Shown here piece by piece: positions 8,800 to 17,860 of a DNA stretch of 17,860 bases. Position numbers and translations under genes: made by a program. The notes under the pieces were generated by a model, which made no database searches, was not told where the DNA came from, and worked only from the letters and a program-made list of their open reading frames with translations. Where the stretch lies: NCBI GenBank assembly GCA_036940085.1, contig JALLBK010000213.1, forward strand, positions 1-17,860, written 5' to 3'. Source of the DNA: Discostella pseudostelligera (taxonomy: Eukaryota > Bacillariophyta > Thalassiosirophyceae > Thalassiosirales > Thalassiosiraceae). Within the stretch, counting starts at the first letter, position 1, and each line of letters starts with the position of its first letter.

Positions 8800-11455
8800 C
8801 TAAAACTCAACCGTATTTCCAACATAATAATCTCTCCCATTCGCCTCGGGAGATTTCCGTATACCCAATGGATTATCGTACATTGGCCTATCAATCGGTG
8901 AAGCCTGATATCTTCTCGGTGGTGGTCGTTCTTCCAGAAACATTGACGGAATAGCCATCTCATACCCCTGCTCCGCTGTCGTCATGGCAACACTTCCGCT
9001 GTCATTAAGATTTGGGGAGCGAACAAATGTTGGGTCGTAATCGCCTTGCATATTTTCCAAGCCAGAGAATACAGAATCCTCCTCCGCGCCCTCCCAGTCC
9101 ATTTGCCTTGATCTCTTGCTTACTGGCGTACTTCCATCTCTCATCGAGGATGCATCCATATCAGTCGTAGCATCCAGCGATTCATGCTTTAAGTCCATAT
9201 CATTCCCATCATCGTAAAACTCAGCATACTTGGAATCTGTCCCTCTCTTGCGCTTCTTTTTATTGAGTAGAACCGTCGCCGCCACAACAGTCCCAATAAC
9301 GGCAGCGGCTCCAATGGCTACCAGTGATATTCCTAATGTTGATAGTGACTCAGACGCGCCAGCTTCTTTCGAGTTGGAAGATTCTTCTACGGCACCATCC
9401 ACGTCGTCTTCCTCCTCGTCCGCGTCCGGATTGCCACTGTTATCAATCAGTACTACCCCACCCTCATCGGGCATGCCCTTGATGTACCTCACACCCACGA
9501 CGCCACTGACAGCATGATAGTCGCCACTATCCTCGAGGAAGGGACTTGGGTCATCCTTATTCATTGCATCTAATATCGTCTTGAGAGCCTCACTGGAACT
9601 TTGCAATGTCGAAGTCTGTGCCGAGTCCTCACGGAGGTATAGCGTCATTAGACCTTGAATGACGTAGCAGCTCGAGTTGGATGGCATTACGGAATTGTTC
9701 GGGGTGAAGTAGGTGCACGCCATTTCCGTAACGATATCTTCAGGCATTTTATCAATTCCATCCACAAGGAGGTGTCGTCGTTGCTGATGGTGTTGTCTAA
9801 ACAGCTGCCGTTCTGACAACTTCCGAGTACTACTCGATTCGCAGTGGATCAGCTCTCCTCCCACCATCCTTGCCATTTTATTCTCCATTCTTTCACTCAC
9901 ATACTTAACATTGCTATCATCACTCACTGCCAACTCATACATGAAATTAACCGACGCGGATATACTTGTGGAGTAAATCGTATCCCAATTGTTCATTGAC
10001 CAAATTTCGCATCCGGGGCTTATACCATCCACCTCGTCTGTTGAATTTGCATTGGAAGATAATGGATCCAACCCCTGCTTGATTTCAAACCCATCGCTCA
10101 TTCCATCCCCATCACTATCCTTCATGAGTGGGTTGGTACCATGATTCATCGCCTCATCATAATCCGACAATGCATCACCATCAGTATCGGACTTGATTGG
10201 ATCTGTACCCTGAATATTCACCTCCATACCATCTGTAAGATCATCTCCATCAGTGTCCGACTTGTCGGGATCAGTACCAAACCCACCAGTACCCTCTGAT
10301 GATTCGACAGTATTTGATAATCCATCTCCATCATTATCGGCAGTACCAATTGTATCCAATACATCTGGCGATAGAATCTCGTCGTAATCATTCCGACCAT
10401 CCATATCCGTATCAGTAAGTAATGGATCCATACCCAAGGATACCTCTTGTCCATCATCTAAACCATCCGTGTCGGAATCGGAATTTAATGGATCAGTGCC
10501 TAAAGTATTCTCCTTCTCATTGGTTAATCCATCATGATCATTGTCTGCCAACTTTGGCAAGTCGGCAATATCTTGGTCATCTCCTTCGTCATCACCATCG
10601 GCAGGAGTGATGGTGGGTGCATAACTCGTTTCTCCTGAGAGCAAATTGCCATACATGTCACAAATGTTTTCATATTCGATTATTTCTGCTTCTGCTTCGA
10701 GTGTTGTTGTTGTTGTTGCACTAGCTACTGCCTCCTGGGTAGTAGTATTGCTAATAAGAGTTGATTCAGTTGCATTGGCATTGGTGATATCAATTCTAGT
10801 GGCGGGGGTGCTGGTAGTAGTGGTTGTGATGTTACTGTTCTCTTCCAGAGTGGTGGCATTACCATCATGTGATTGAGTCTTTTTCGGTGGAAGTGGTGGT
10901 GGTGATGGAGGCAGCGGTGGTGTTGGCTTTGTACTATTAAGTTGTGGTGGTCGTTGTTGTTGTTGGTCTTCTTCTCCTGTATTGGGATCAATGGCCATTC
11001 TCTTATCAATTGCCGAAACCTTCGTTGCATCCTCGACGCTAGTGATATTTGCTAGAGGTTTCTCCTCCGACGTTGATGACAACATTGGTGGTTGCGTTGC
11101 AAGTGGAAGCTTGGCCGCCTTCGGCTTTAGACATTTTTGAGGTACACTGCTAGTACTACTACTACTACCTGTGTCACCATCGAATATCTCTCGTTTCTCC
11201 GGGTCAGCCACGACCTTGACATCGTCTATGGCATCACCACCATGATGAATTTTGTCATCGTTGATATGACCAAGTTCAAAAGCACTCGTGTCATTGTTGG
11301 AAATGATAGTCTTGATCTTGTCAGCCTTGCTTTCTAATCTAGCAATTCGAACAAACCTACTGTCCTCTGTTGTTATTTTTGCAGCCTTGCTATCGACACC
11401 ATCTTCCATGACTTTGACTTCCTTGGTTTTCATGGAGAGTGATTCGACAATGGTA

Positions 11456-11488
<33 letters not shown>

Positions 11489-11718
11489 ATCGTTTTTAGT
11501 TTGTCATTTTCAACAACGGTATCAAGCCGACGACCACGACGACGATGGTGATGATGAGAGCTCGCTGTTCCACGCAATACCTGACTCTGTTTCTCCGTGA
11601 GCTTGGCGGCATCATCGACGACGATGGCAGATGAAGCAAACGACGACGACGCTAAAGCCATCACCGCAGCGGAAGTGAGTGATATCAGAATGAAATACCA
11701 TGCTATGCCGATGCTCAT
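8800..11718 (-). CDS. Type I membrane protein with seven thrombospondin-type-3-like calcium-binding repeats
   Basis: One exon. I chose the Met at 11718 because it opens a clean signal peptide (MSIGIAWYFILISL...). The frame extends 31 codons upstream to a Met at 11811, but that adds a basic stretch before the signal. With the chosen start the protein has 972 residues. In order, numbered from that start: an RGRRL site near 65 resembling the RXL processing motif of diatom silica-associated proteins, a (Ser)10 tract, a long Thr/Pro/Asn-rich region with many N-x-S/T sites, then seven DxDxDG repeats with GTDP spacers (about 390-555). A four-Cys region (570-685) with dibasic and RxL sites follows. 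A transmembrane helix (about 795-818) precedes KKKRKR and a 150-residue acidic, Tyr-containing cytoplasmic tail. The repeats should bind Ca2+ outside the cytoplasm. A cell-surface, silica-vesicle or receptor role is inference. No exact family recognised. Confidence 0.82.
11459..11488 (-). repeat. (CTG)10 tract coding poly-Ser
   Basis: Ten CTG units on the plus strand are read as AGC on the coding strand and give a run of ten Ser in the TSP3-repeat protein. Likely length-polymorphic. Confidence 0.85.
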
Positions 11719-12874
11719 TGCGTCGATGGTCTGTCGGCGGCGTCGACATTGTCGGCTTCGGAATTGCATATCGTTATGCAGCTCCGGTTGTTGACTTTGT
11801 AGTTCATGCATTGTTCGTGTTGGTGTTGTTGTGGTGTGTTGTTGGTTGGGGCCTATTTTGGGGCGGTGATTCTATGCCATTGTCTATGCCATTGCGCCAT
11901 TGCCATTACCCCTACCTTGCTAGGTACTGTATTGGACAGCTCCTACATTTTTTGCATGACATTTCCATTGCCATCGATGATCGATGCGATGCATGATGAT
12001 GTTGTATGTGGTCATGGTGTCGGTGTCGGCGGCCTCAATCTCTGTCAACTTTTTGGATTTGGCGGCTTCGCGCTCCTTTTTGAATATCTTTGTTTACCAG
12101 TTCCTACGTGTGGCAGAGTGCCGACAGATGCGTTGGATGGGGCTTTCTCTGTTTCTCATTTCTTCCCGCCAAAATTTCAACATGCTTCCCTTCTCCATCC
12201 CATCTTCCCGCCAAACATTATTTTTTCGCCACAGGTCTCTTCCCTCTTCCCGCCACAATTTTCATTTAGGGTTATTGAAGGTTATTGCTGGATCGGTTCT
12301 TCCCGCCATTTCGCCCAATATCGCCACCGATCGCCGATCTGCGACGATGACACTCCCAGCATGCGAATTGTTGTTCGTTGTTGCAGAGAGTGACGTCGAT
12401 AAAATGATGTTAGGGATAATAGAATTATTCATGAGATAGCTTATGTTCATTTATAATAATTTAACTATTTGAGTATCACTTTCGAAAATCTTTACTAGTT
12501 TCAATAAATATTAGCATACTGCTGAATCTTTTCCATGACAGCGCCACCATGGAAGGGGAGACGCACTCTATGGAGGAGCGGAGAGGAGACACTTGCCGAC
12601 GGAAGAGAGGTGCCACTGTAGCGAGCATCATCGTCAACAAGGACAATTATTCAGGAAGGTGCATTGTGGAAATAATAACGAACCCGAACCTCTCTCGTTT
12701 CCTCTTTCGGTATCTATCTACGATAGTGTGGACGACGTGGACGAAGCATTCATTCTACCATAATCCGAGCATTAACAAAAGTGTGTGGCGTGCCGAATTA
12801 CAAAGTGCGCACATAAACAATACACATCCATTTCCAAGTTCAAAAGACAAATTCGTATCATCATCATCATCATC
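11719..12874. other. Divergent intergenic region between the TSP3-repeat and desaturase genes
   Basis: About 1.15 kb between two divergently transcribed genes, so it should contain both promoters. It holds a four-copy TTCCCGCC array (12163-12308), a TGACGTCG element at 12391-12398 and an AT-rich stretch at about 12420-12530. A 110-codon frame begins at 12549 in a strong start context (GCCACCATGG) and ends overlapping the desaturase ATG. I do not call it a gene. Confidence 0.6.
12163..12308 (-). promoter_or_regulatory. Four-copy TTCCCGCC array in the divergent promoter region
   Basis: TTCCCGCCA at 12163, 12205, 12247 and 12300, all in one orientation. Starts are spaced 42, 42 and 53 bp. The first two read TTCCCGCCAAA, very like E2F/DP sites. 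A weaker TTTTTTCGCCA lies between copies two and three. The array is 445-590 bp upstream of the TSP3-repeat gene start and 567-712 bp upstream of the desaturase start; which gene it serves is not visible. Confidence 0.55.
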
Positions 12875-14358
12875 ATGTTGACCTCAAAAGGAACCTTGTC
12901 GGCAGTCCTCGCCGCATCGGTCGGGTCAGCCGCTGCCTTCAACTCCCAATCTTTGAGCAGCAGCAGCTGTCGGTCGTTGTCGCAGCTCGGCGCCACCGTC
13001 GATCCAACCGTAGTGACCAAGAAGGAATACCAAGATATTTGCGGTGTCGAGTTTGATGATTCGACCTTGGCCAATCGACTTGCCAAGACGGCCTACTTGT
13101 ATCCCAAACATGTCGAGGTCATTGATGACTTTGCCCCGTTGGTAGATAAGATGGTGGATGAGATTGTGAGTAAGCAAAATGTGTGCATCATTATTTGCAT
13201 ACAAGCAACAACTACATATCGGCACGGTAGATAATATGGAATGATGCATGTTATTGTGTGCAACTTGTTATTTGCATGAAATTGTTTTGCGAGGCAATTG
13301 CTTTGCAGTCGATTGCATTGCGATGCATGTTCATTTGAACCTTTCTGGTTCGCATCGCTTACTCATATCTCAATCATCTTCTCTTGTTTACACACTTTCA
13401 CACCACTCGAAAACTTCACACATAGCTACTCGAGACTGGAGACAAATCATGGCAACCCCAGGACTTCCTACCCGACCTCTCCCGTGACGACTGGATCGAA
13501 CAAACAAAGGAACTTCGCGAAGCCGCCGCCGGTGTGCCCGATGAACTCTTCGTTGTCCTTGTGGGAGACATGGTCACCGAGGAGGCGTTGCCCACCTACC
13601 AAACCCTCCTCAATACATTCGAGGGATGCGATGATCCTATTGGCACTACCGATTCGGCATGGGCTCGCTGGTCACGCGGATGGACCTCCGAGGAGAATCG
13701 TCATGGCGATCTCCTTCACAAGTACCTCTACCTCTCTGGAAAGACGAACATGCGCGCCATTGAAGTTACCATCCAACATCTTATTACCAGTGGATTCAAC
13801 CCCGGTGCACGGAAGGATCCCTACCGTGGATTCTTGTACACCTCCTTCCAGGAGCGGGCAACTAAGATCTCCCATGGAAATGTGGGTAAGCTGGCGAAGT
13901 CCTACGGCGCCAGCGACCTACAGCGGATTTGTGCAAAGATTGCTGGAGACGAGGGACGTCATGAGAAGGCCTACCAGAGCTTTTGTACTGAGATTTTGAA
14001 ACGCGATCCGGATGGCCTACTCATGGAATTTGGAGACTTGATGAGAGGTCAGATCGTCATGCCCGCGGAACTCATGACCGATGGCAACGATGCCCACCTC
14101 TACGAAAACTTTAGCTCCGTCGCACAACGACTTGGGGTGTACACGGCGTTGGATTATGCGGACATCATTGAACATCTCGTGAATCATTGGAAGATTGCTG
14201 ATTTGACTGGATTATCGAGTGAGGGCGAGAAGGAACAGGAGTACATTTGCCGTTTGCCACAGAGATACAGGAAGTTGGCAGAACGATCTATGAATAAGAA
14301 GAAGGAGGAGGAGACTGTGGCCCAATCATTCAGCTGGATCTTTGATCGCAAGGCTTGA
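12875..14358 (+). CDS. Plastid stearoyl-ACP (acyl-ACP delta-9) desaturase, two exons
   Basis: Exons 12875-13165 and 13426-14358 join in phase (DEI|LLETG) over a 260-nt GTGAGT...ACATAG intron, giving 407 residues. The enzyme introduces the first double bond into stearoyl-ACP (18:0 to 18:1) in the plastid stroma, using ferredoxin and a di-iron centre. The family is clear from WQPQDFLPD, FVVLVGDMVTEEALPTYQT, the two iron-ligand motifs EENRHG (186-191) and DEGRHE (272-277), SFQERAT, VAQRLGVYTA and the C-terminal FSWIFDRK. I start at 12875 because the upstream in-frame Met would bury the signal peptide. From 12875 the presequence reads MLTSKGTLSAVLAAS...AAA|F22, a textbook diatom bipartite plastid signal. 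The start codon lies at the end of an (ATC)6 repeat. Confidence 0.95.
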
Positions 14359-14986
14359 GGAGAATACACTAATCATTTTTATTATGAGCGAAGGATGGGG
14401 GGAGATAGGTGTTGGATGCTGTTAGAGGCCCTTCCCATTTAGAGAGTCGAGTGAATTGAGCCAAAAATGCTTCGTATGACGTTTGTTCTGCACTGTTTGG
14501 CGACGGTCCGCGATCATGCCACCCTTCGTATCAAAAAATCCCTGGACAAAGAATATGTGTGTCAGATAGTTTGAGGCAGCTCGAACTTTATGCCTTTCCA
14601 CTCATCGATTGCTGTAAGAGTTTACTAGACACTGCGATAACCTGCTTAGTCAAATCCTCTCTCGAGTGTTAACTTCGTGAACTCATCGTCATATCGTTTA
14701 CAAATGTTCATGCTTAACCTGATACTCGATAGTTACTAGATACATGATGCCTTGTTGAGGAAGCCGACAATCTCCGAATATTATGTCGGGCAAGTTGTCG
14801 TCCTGCATCGGCATGCCGCTGGGTCCGATCGAAGCAATCCATAATGCATTCAAGTGCTAGCAAAAATGGCGCGCCAGTGATCGTAACTGATCGTACATGC
14901 GATCTCCATAAAAAGACCACCAATTTGGCGAAGTTTGCTTGTACAATAATACTGAATCCTTCAACAACCTATCGCTAGAGAATGGC
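14359..14986. other. Intergenic region between desaturase and kinase
   Basis: Holds the 3' flank of the desaturase and the presumed promoter of the kinase. A TGACGT hexamer lies at 14477-14482. No gene, RNA or notable repeat was recognised. The kinase frame is open back to 14912 without an ATG before 14987. Confidence 0.55.
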
Positions 14987-16312
14987 ATGCCGCATTATTT
15001 TGGAAGCGGAGGCAAGAGGCAAGCAAGATCACCGACCGGCGGCTGCCGCCAATACAGCCATCATTCACCTGCACCCCATGATCCTATCGGCCACGATCAC
15101 GACATAAATAATAGGATGCAATATCCAAAGCGTATGAGACTTAAAATGGGAAATTGTTCTTGCCAGCAACGGGTTGAGCCCAATTCGTCAGCAGCGCGGG
15201 AACCTGTTCGCATCGCTCCCAAACTCATTTCGCTCGATACAAGGAGTTGCAGCAGCCCTCGGAGATCGGCAACTCGATCGTCGCAGTCTTCATTATCACA
15301 TCCAGATGAGATACATAAACAAAAGCAGCAACAACCTGAACCTCAAACTAAATCGACAACATTTTACGACAATTATCAGCTCCTACCCGATGAAACCCTT
15401 GGGCACGGCATCGCTGGTATCGTTCACAAATGTATCCACCGTTCGTCGTCGCAAGTTTACGCTGTAAAGATCATTACGAAATCCAAAGTCCGTTGCAAGA
15501 ATCGAATACAGCGCGAGATTGCGATATTGCAGCGTGTGCAAAAACAACATCATCCCAATATAATTGAACTGTGTGATGTCTACGAAGATGAAACAACAGT
15601 TCACATTGTCACGGAGCTTTGTCGGGGTGGAGAACTGTACGAAGAAATCATCCGATTGAAAGAGTCAAGTAGGCAGTCGATCGTTGGATTTGCTGGTAGG
15701 AGTCCCGTCAATTGCTTTCATGAAAGAGATGCTGCGCATATCATTAACAAACTGCTCTCGGCAGTGTCCTCTCTCCATTCAATCAATATTGTGCATCGCG
15801 ATTTGAAGCCCGAGAACATTCTGCTAGTCGGTAGTGTGAAGGAAAGGAACAGTCTCAATAGTCCCGATGATCTATCGTCGTCGCCAACTTCTTCCTCGTC
15901 GTCGTCCTCATCGCAGTATACCATTAAGCTCATTGATTTTGGATTATCCACTCGACACACCACGCTGGAGGCTCCATTAACGTCCGTGGTCGGTACATCC
16001 TACTACATGTCACCCGAAGTTCTCGCTGGATCACACGATCGAACATGCGATCTATGGTCCGTCGGCGTCATTACATTTGCCATGCTCACCGGTAGACCAC
16101 CCTTCAATGGAGTTGAGACACATGAAATAGTATCAAAGATTCGGAATTGTCAAGTGGAGATGGAGAAGCAGGCGTTTTGGGATGGTGTTCCGAATGAGAA
16201 AGCAAAAGATTTTATCCAGTGTTTGATGACGAAAGATCCGCAGAAGAGATATACCGCTGACATGGCGCTCGATCACCCTTGGATAAAGGAGTTTACTCAG
16301 TTCGAGTGTTGA
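14987..16312 (+). CDS. CaMK/CDPK-like Ser/Thr protein kinase without EF-hands
   Basis: From the first ATG of the frame, 441 residues. Kinase domain about 128-433: Gly loop GHGIAGIV, catalytic Lys in YAVKII (K161), HRDLKPEN (D272), DFG (D317), YMSPE in place of APE, then DLWSVGV and HPWIKEF. These features and the C-lobe layout match the calcium/calmodulin-dependent kinase group. The stop follows the kinase domain directly, so there are no CDPK-type EF-hands and no obvious calmodulin-binding tail. Two insertions stand out: 12-15 residues before HERDAAHI, and a Ser-rich loop of about 30 residues between HRDLKPEN and DFG. An internal Met at 15146 starts MGNCSC, a classic N-myristoylation/palmitoylation signal in a good start context (AAAATGG). 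If used, the protein is 388 residues and membrane-anchored. The upstream 53 codons are His/Pro/Arg-rich. Kinase activity is very likely; the substrate is unknown. Confidence 0.85.
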   Translation: MPHYFGSGGKRQARSPTGGCRQYSHHSPAPHDPIGHDHDINNRMQYPKRMRLKMGNCSCQQRVEPNSSAAREPVRIAPKLISLDTRSCSSPRRSATRSSQSSLSHPDEIHKQKQQQPEPQTKSTTFYDNYQLLPDETLGHGIAGIVHKCIHRSSSQVYAVKIITKSKVRCKNRIQREIAILQRVQKQHHPNIIELCDVYEDETTVHIVTELCRGGELYEEIIRLKESSRQSIVGFAGRSPVNCFHERDAAHIINKLLSAVSSLHSINIVHRDLKPENILLVGSVKERNSLNSPDDLSSSPTSSSSSSSSQYTIKLIDFGLSTRHTTLEAPLTSVVGTSYYMSPEVLAGSHDRTCDLWSVGVITFAMLTGRPPFNGVETHEIVSKIRNCQVEMEKQAFWDGVPNEKAKDFIQCLMTKDPQKRYTADMALDHPWIKEFTQFEC

Positions 16313-16420
16313 TGCTGTATCATGTTGGTCCGATTCTCTAGTCCAGGAGGGTAGTAATGATATGATAATGCATGATTTCCACAGTTGAATCGGTGATTGA
16401 AGACCCTGTACGTTGGATGG

Positions 16421-17761
16421 TCACTCTGATAATCGAACAAATTGCTCTCCAGTACTTGACTCATGAACCTGAATCCATCCCTTGGACAGCGCGTCGAGCA
16501 CGATGAATTTTCCAGTCTGTTCCACCATCTTCCTATCACTAGCACTGCCTTCCTTCACAGTCACAGCGGTTCTCATTCTCCTCCCCCTCTCTTCCATATC
16601 CTGTTCAAGTACCAACCGTTTCTTCTCCTTATATCGTGTAGACTGCAATCGACGCAATAGATTGGTACGGCCATCGACAATCGACTTGGCGGCCTTACCA
16701 AACCCTGGTAGGGTGAACCAATATCCATCATCACCGCCACCACATCGTCTCCGTGGAAGAAGTAGACCCGCATGGACCAAGTGAAGTATCACTTGTTCTA
16801 TTTGTTTCAATGAATAATATTGTCGATGATTGGTTGATGAATTGTTGTTTCCTCGCGTAGTGCTAGTACCACTCATTGGATCTTTGGAATCACTATTGTA
16901 TTTTCTCTTCTTCTTCTTCACCATCATCTGTAAATCATCACCATTATTGTCATCCACACCACCATCATCGTCATCGTCATTGTCGGCAATGAAATGATGT
17001 TGATTATGAAATAATGAATTCAATGCACCAGTGGAAAACCACGTCTTCCCCGCAAAGTACGGCAAGAGCATATTTGTAAACCAATGGAATATTGTTGCTT
17101 CCTTGTCCGTGGTCTTCATTAATGTTGATGATGTTTTTGTTGCTCTTAATGATGTTGATTGTTGTCGATGTTGGCGCTCGACCCCTGCATCATCATCATC
17201 ATGGCGTTGGCCAAAATATGTCGTCAATGCCATCTGCGCCGCAGCAACATACACCGAAGTTTCCATGATGACTACATCGTCGTCATCATTCCCATCTCCC
17301 CGCCACGAAGATGAGGTTGTTGATGATTTTGCACTTTTTGTTTGCGTAATGGCCGTACCATGAAGTTGCAATACTCGTATAGTATTCGATGATGCAAGTT
17401 GCGTAATGGCACGTTCGGCATGTGCCCTTGATGACATTGATGCCACACCCACAGCCGCCGATGATGACGACGACGATGACGATGATGATATTGCTGCATT
17501 ATTCACGAGATGATGGAGCAGTACAAGTTTCGGCAGCATTGGTACTGCGTGAGTGCTGCTTTCCACAAAAGTCCCAACAGTGCTCTTCGTGCCGCCACCA
17601 CCACAATAATTGTCATTGTCATCATATTCGAGAAATTGTTGTTGTTGTCGTTGTCCTGCAGCTGCTGATGGTGATTCGATAAATGATAATTGATTGGTAA
17701 ATATTGGGCAGTAAGCGCATGTTTCGGCATTGATTGGGCGGGTGTAGGCTTGCAGACACAT
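16421..17761 (-). CDS. STK19: STK19-like winged-helix protein (transcription-coupled repair factor family)
   Basis: 446 residues. The C-terminal half matches the STK19 family: QVILHLVHAGLLLPRR, then YWFTLPGFGKAAKSIVDGR, LLRRLQSTRYKEK and a final segment ending GWIQVHESSTGEQFVRL. The N-terminal half carries another family segment (LPKLVLLHHLV, and AERAITQLASSNTIRVLQLHG). Human STK19, once called a kinase, is a winged-helix DNA-binding protein that acts with CSA at stalled RNA polymerase II in transcription-coupled repair. This copy has no kinase motifs. The conserved blocks are separated by Ser, Asp and Asn runs, making it longer than the roughly 250-residue human protein. The Met at 17761 is followed upstream by an in-frame stop, but an upstream exon cannot be excluded because the window ends 99 bp away. 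It converges on the kinase gene with 108 bp between stop codons. Confidence 0.8.
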   Translation of the reverse strand: MCLQAYTRPINAETCAYCPIFTNQLSFIESPSAAAGQRQQQQFLEYDDNDNYCGGGGTKSTVGTFVESSTHAVPMLPKLVLLHHLVNNAAISSSSSSSSSSAAVGVASMSSRAHAERAITQLASSNTIRVLQLHGTAITQTKSAKSSTTSSSWRGDGNDDDDVVIMETSVYVAAAQMALTTYFGQRHDDDDAGVERQHRQQSTSLRATKTSSTLMKTTDKEATIFHWFTNMLLPYFAGKTWFSTGALNSLFHNQHHFIADNDDDDDGGVDDNNGDDLQMMVKKKKRKYNSDSKDPMSGTSTTRGNNNSSTNHRQYYSLKQIEQVILHLVHAGLLLPRRRCGGGDDGYWFTLPGFGKAAKSIVDGRTNLLRRLQSTRYKEKKRLVLEQDMEERGRRMRTAVTVKEGSASDRKMVEQTGKFIVLDALSKGWIQVHESSTGEQFVRLSE

Positions 17762-17860
17762 GAGGGCATATCATTCCACATCGTACAGCAATCTCCGTGT
17801 TTTTAATAACCATTTTTCGAACAGTTGTAATAAATGCTGTCTTGAGAGTTTTCTGACGGA
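17762..17860. other. Upstream flank of the STK19-like gene at the window edge
   Basis: Short AT-rich stretch presumed to hold the 5' UTR or promoter of the minus-strand gene. No motif is clear enough to call. Confidence 0.4.

Noticed and set aside
11806..12393. 195-codon plus-strand frame in the divergent intergenic region, Cys/Phe-rich
   Set aside because: Overlaps another long frame on the same strand, resembles no family and contains the TTCCCGCC array; treated as non-coding.
14714..14923. Possible small gene or tRNA between desaturase and kinase
   Set aside because: I could not build a tRNA cloverleaf or find A and B boxes, and the short minus-strand frame has no recognisable features.

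Overview
The window looks like nuclear DNA of a diatom, most likely a centric one, although the species cannot be fixed from sequence alone. Three things point there. GT-AG introns interrupt the genes. Many proteins carry long Ser, Gly, Asn or Asp runs made of trinucleotide repeats. Two presequences end in a signal peptide followed by Phe (A|F), like the ASAFAP motif that directs proteins into the secondary plastid of diatoms; one of these is a stearoyl-ACP desaturase, a plastid enzyme.

Layout. Three genes lie head to tail on the minus strand. (1) 359-3960 is a two-exon gene whose parts look like separate reading frames. Joined in phase they encode a 1029-residue protein: signal peptide, disordered Gly/Tyr/Asn-rich region with three copies of an aromatic repeat, trypsin/HtrA-like protease domain with an intact His-Asp-Ser triad, and a C-terminal ClpS-like domain. 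(2) 5649-7868 is a nine-exon gene, including exons of 24, 30 and 33 nt, for a 272-residue Gly/Tyr-rich protein with a plastid-type or secretory presequence. (3) 8800-11718 is an intronless gene for a large type I membrane protein with seven thrombospondin-type-3-like calcium-binding repeats. On the plus strand are a two-exon plastid acyl-ACP desaturase (12875-14358) and a CaMK-like protein kinase (14987-16312). The window ends with a minus-strand STK19 homologue (16421-17761), convergent with the kinase.

Intergenic DNA. Each of the three minus-strand genes is preceded by two to four copies of TTCCCGCC, all in the same orientation, resembling the core of an E2F/DP site. All eight copies in the window are in these upstream regions and none is in coding DNA. 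The region upstream of the nine-exon gene also has two TGACGT elements and a 12-bp palindromic G-box. No tRNA, rRNA, transposon or CRISPR array was recognised.

How the genes relate. The protease gene and the nine-exon gene share short motifs (LR-[DE]-YA and IPxRD[AV]) and a Gly/Tyr-rich style, so they are probably distant relatives. With the neighbouring TSP3-repeat protein they form a run of signal-peptide genes that may share cell-cycle-linked control. The desaturase, kinase and STK19 genes look like unrelated housekeeping or signalling neighbours.
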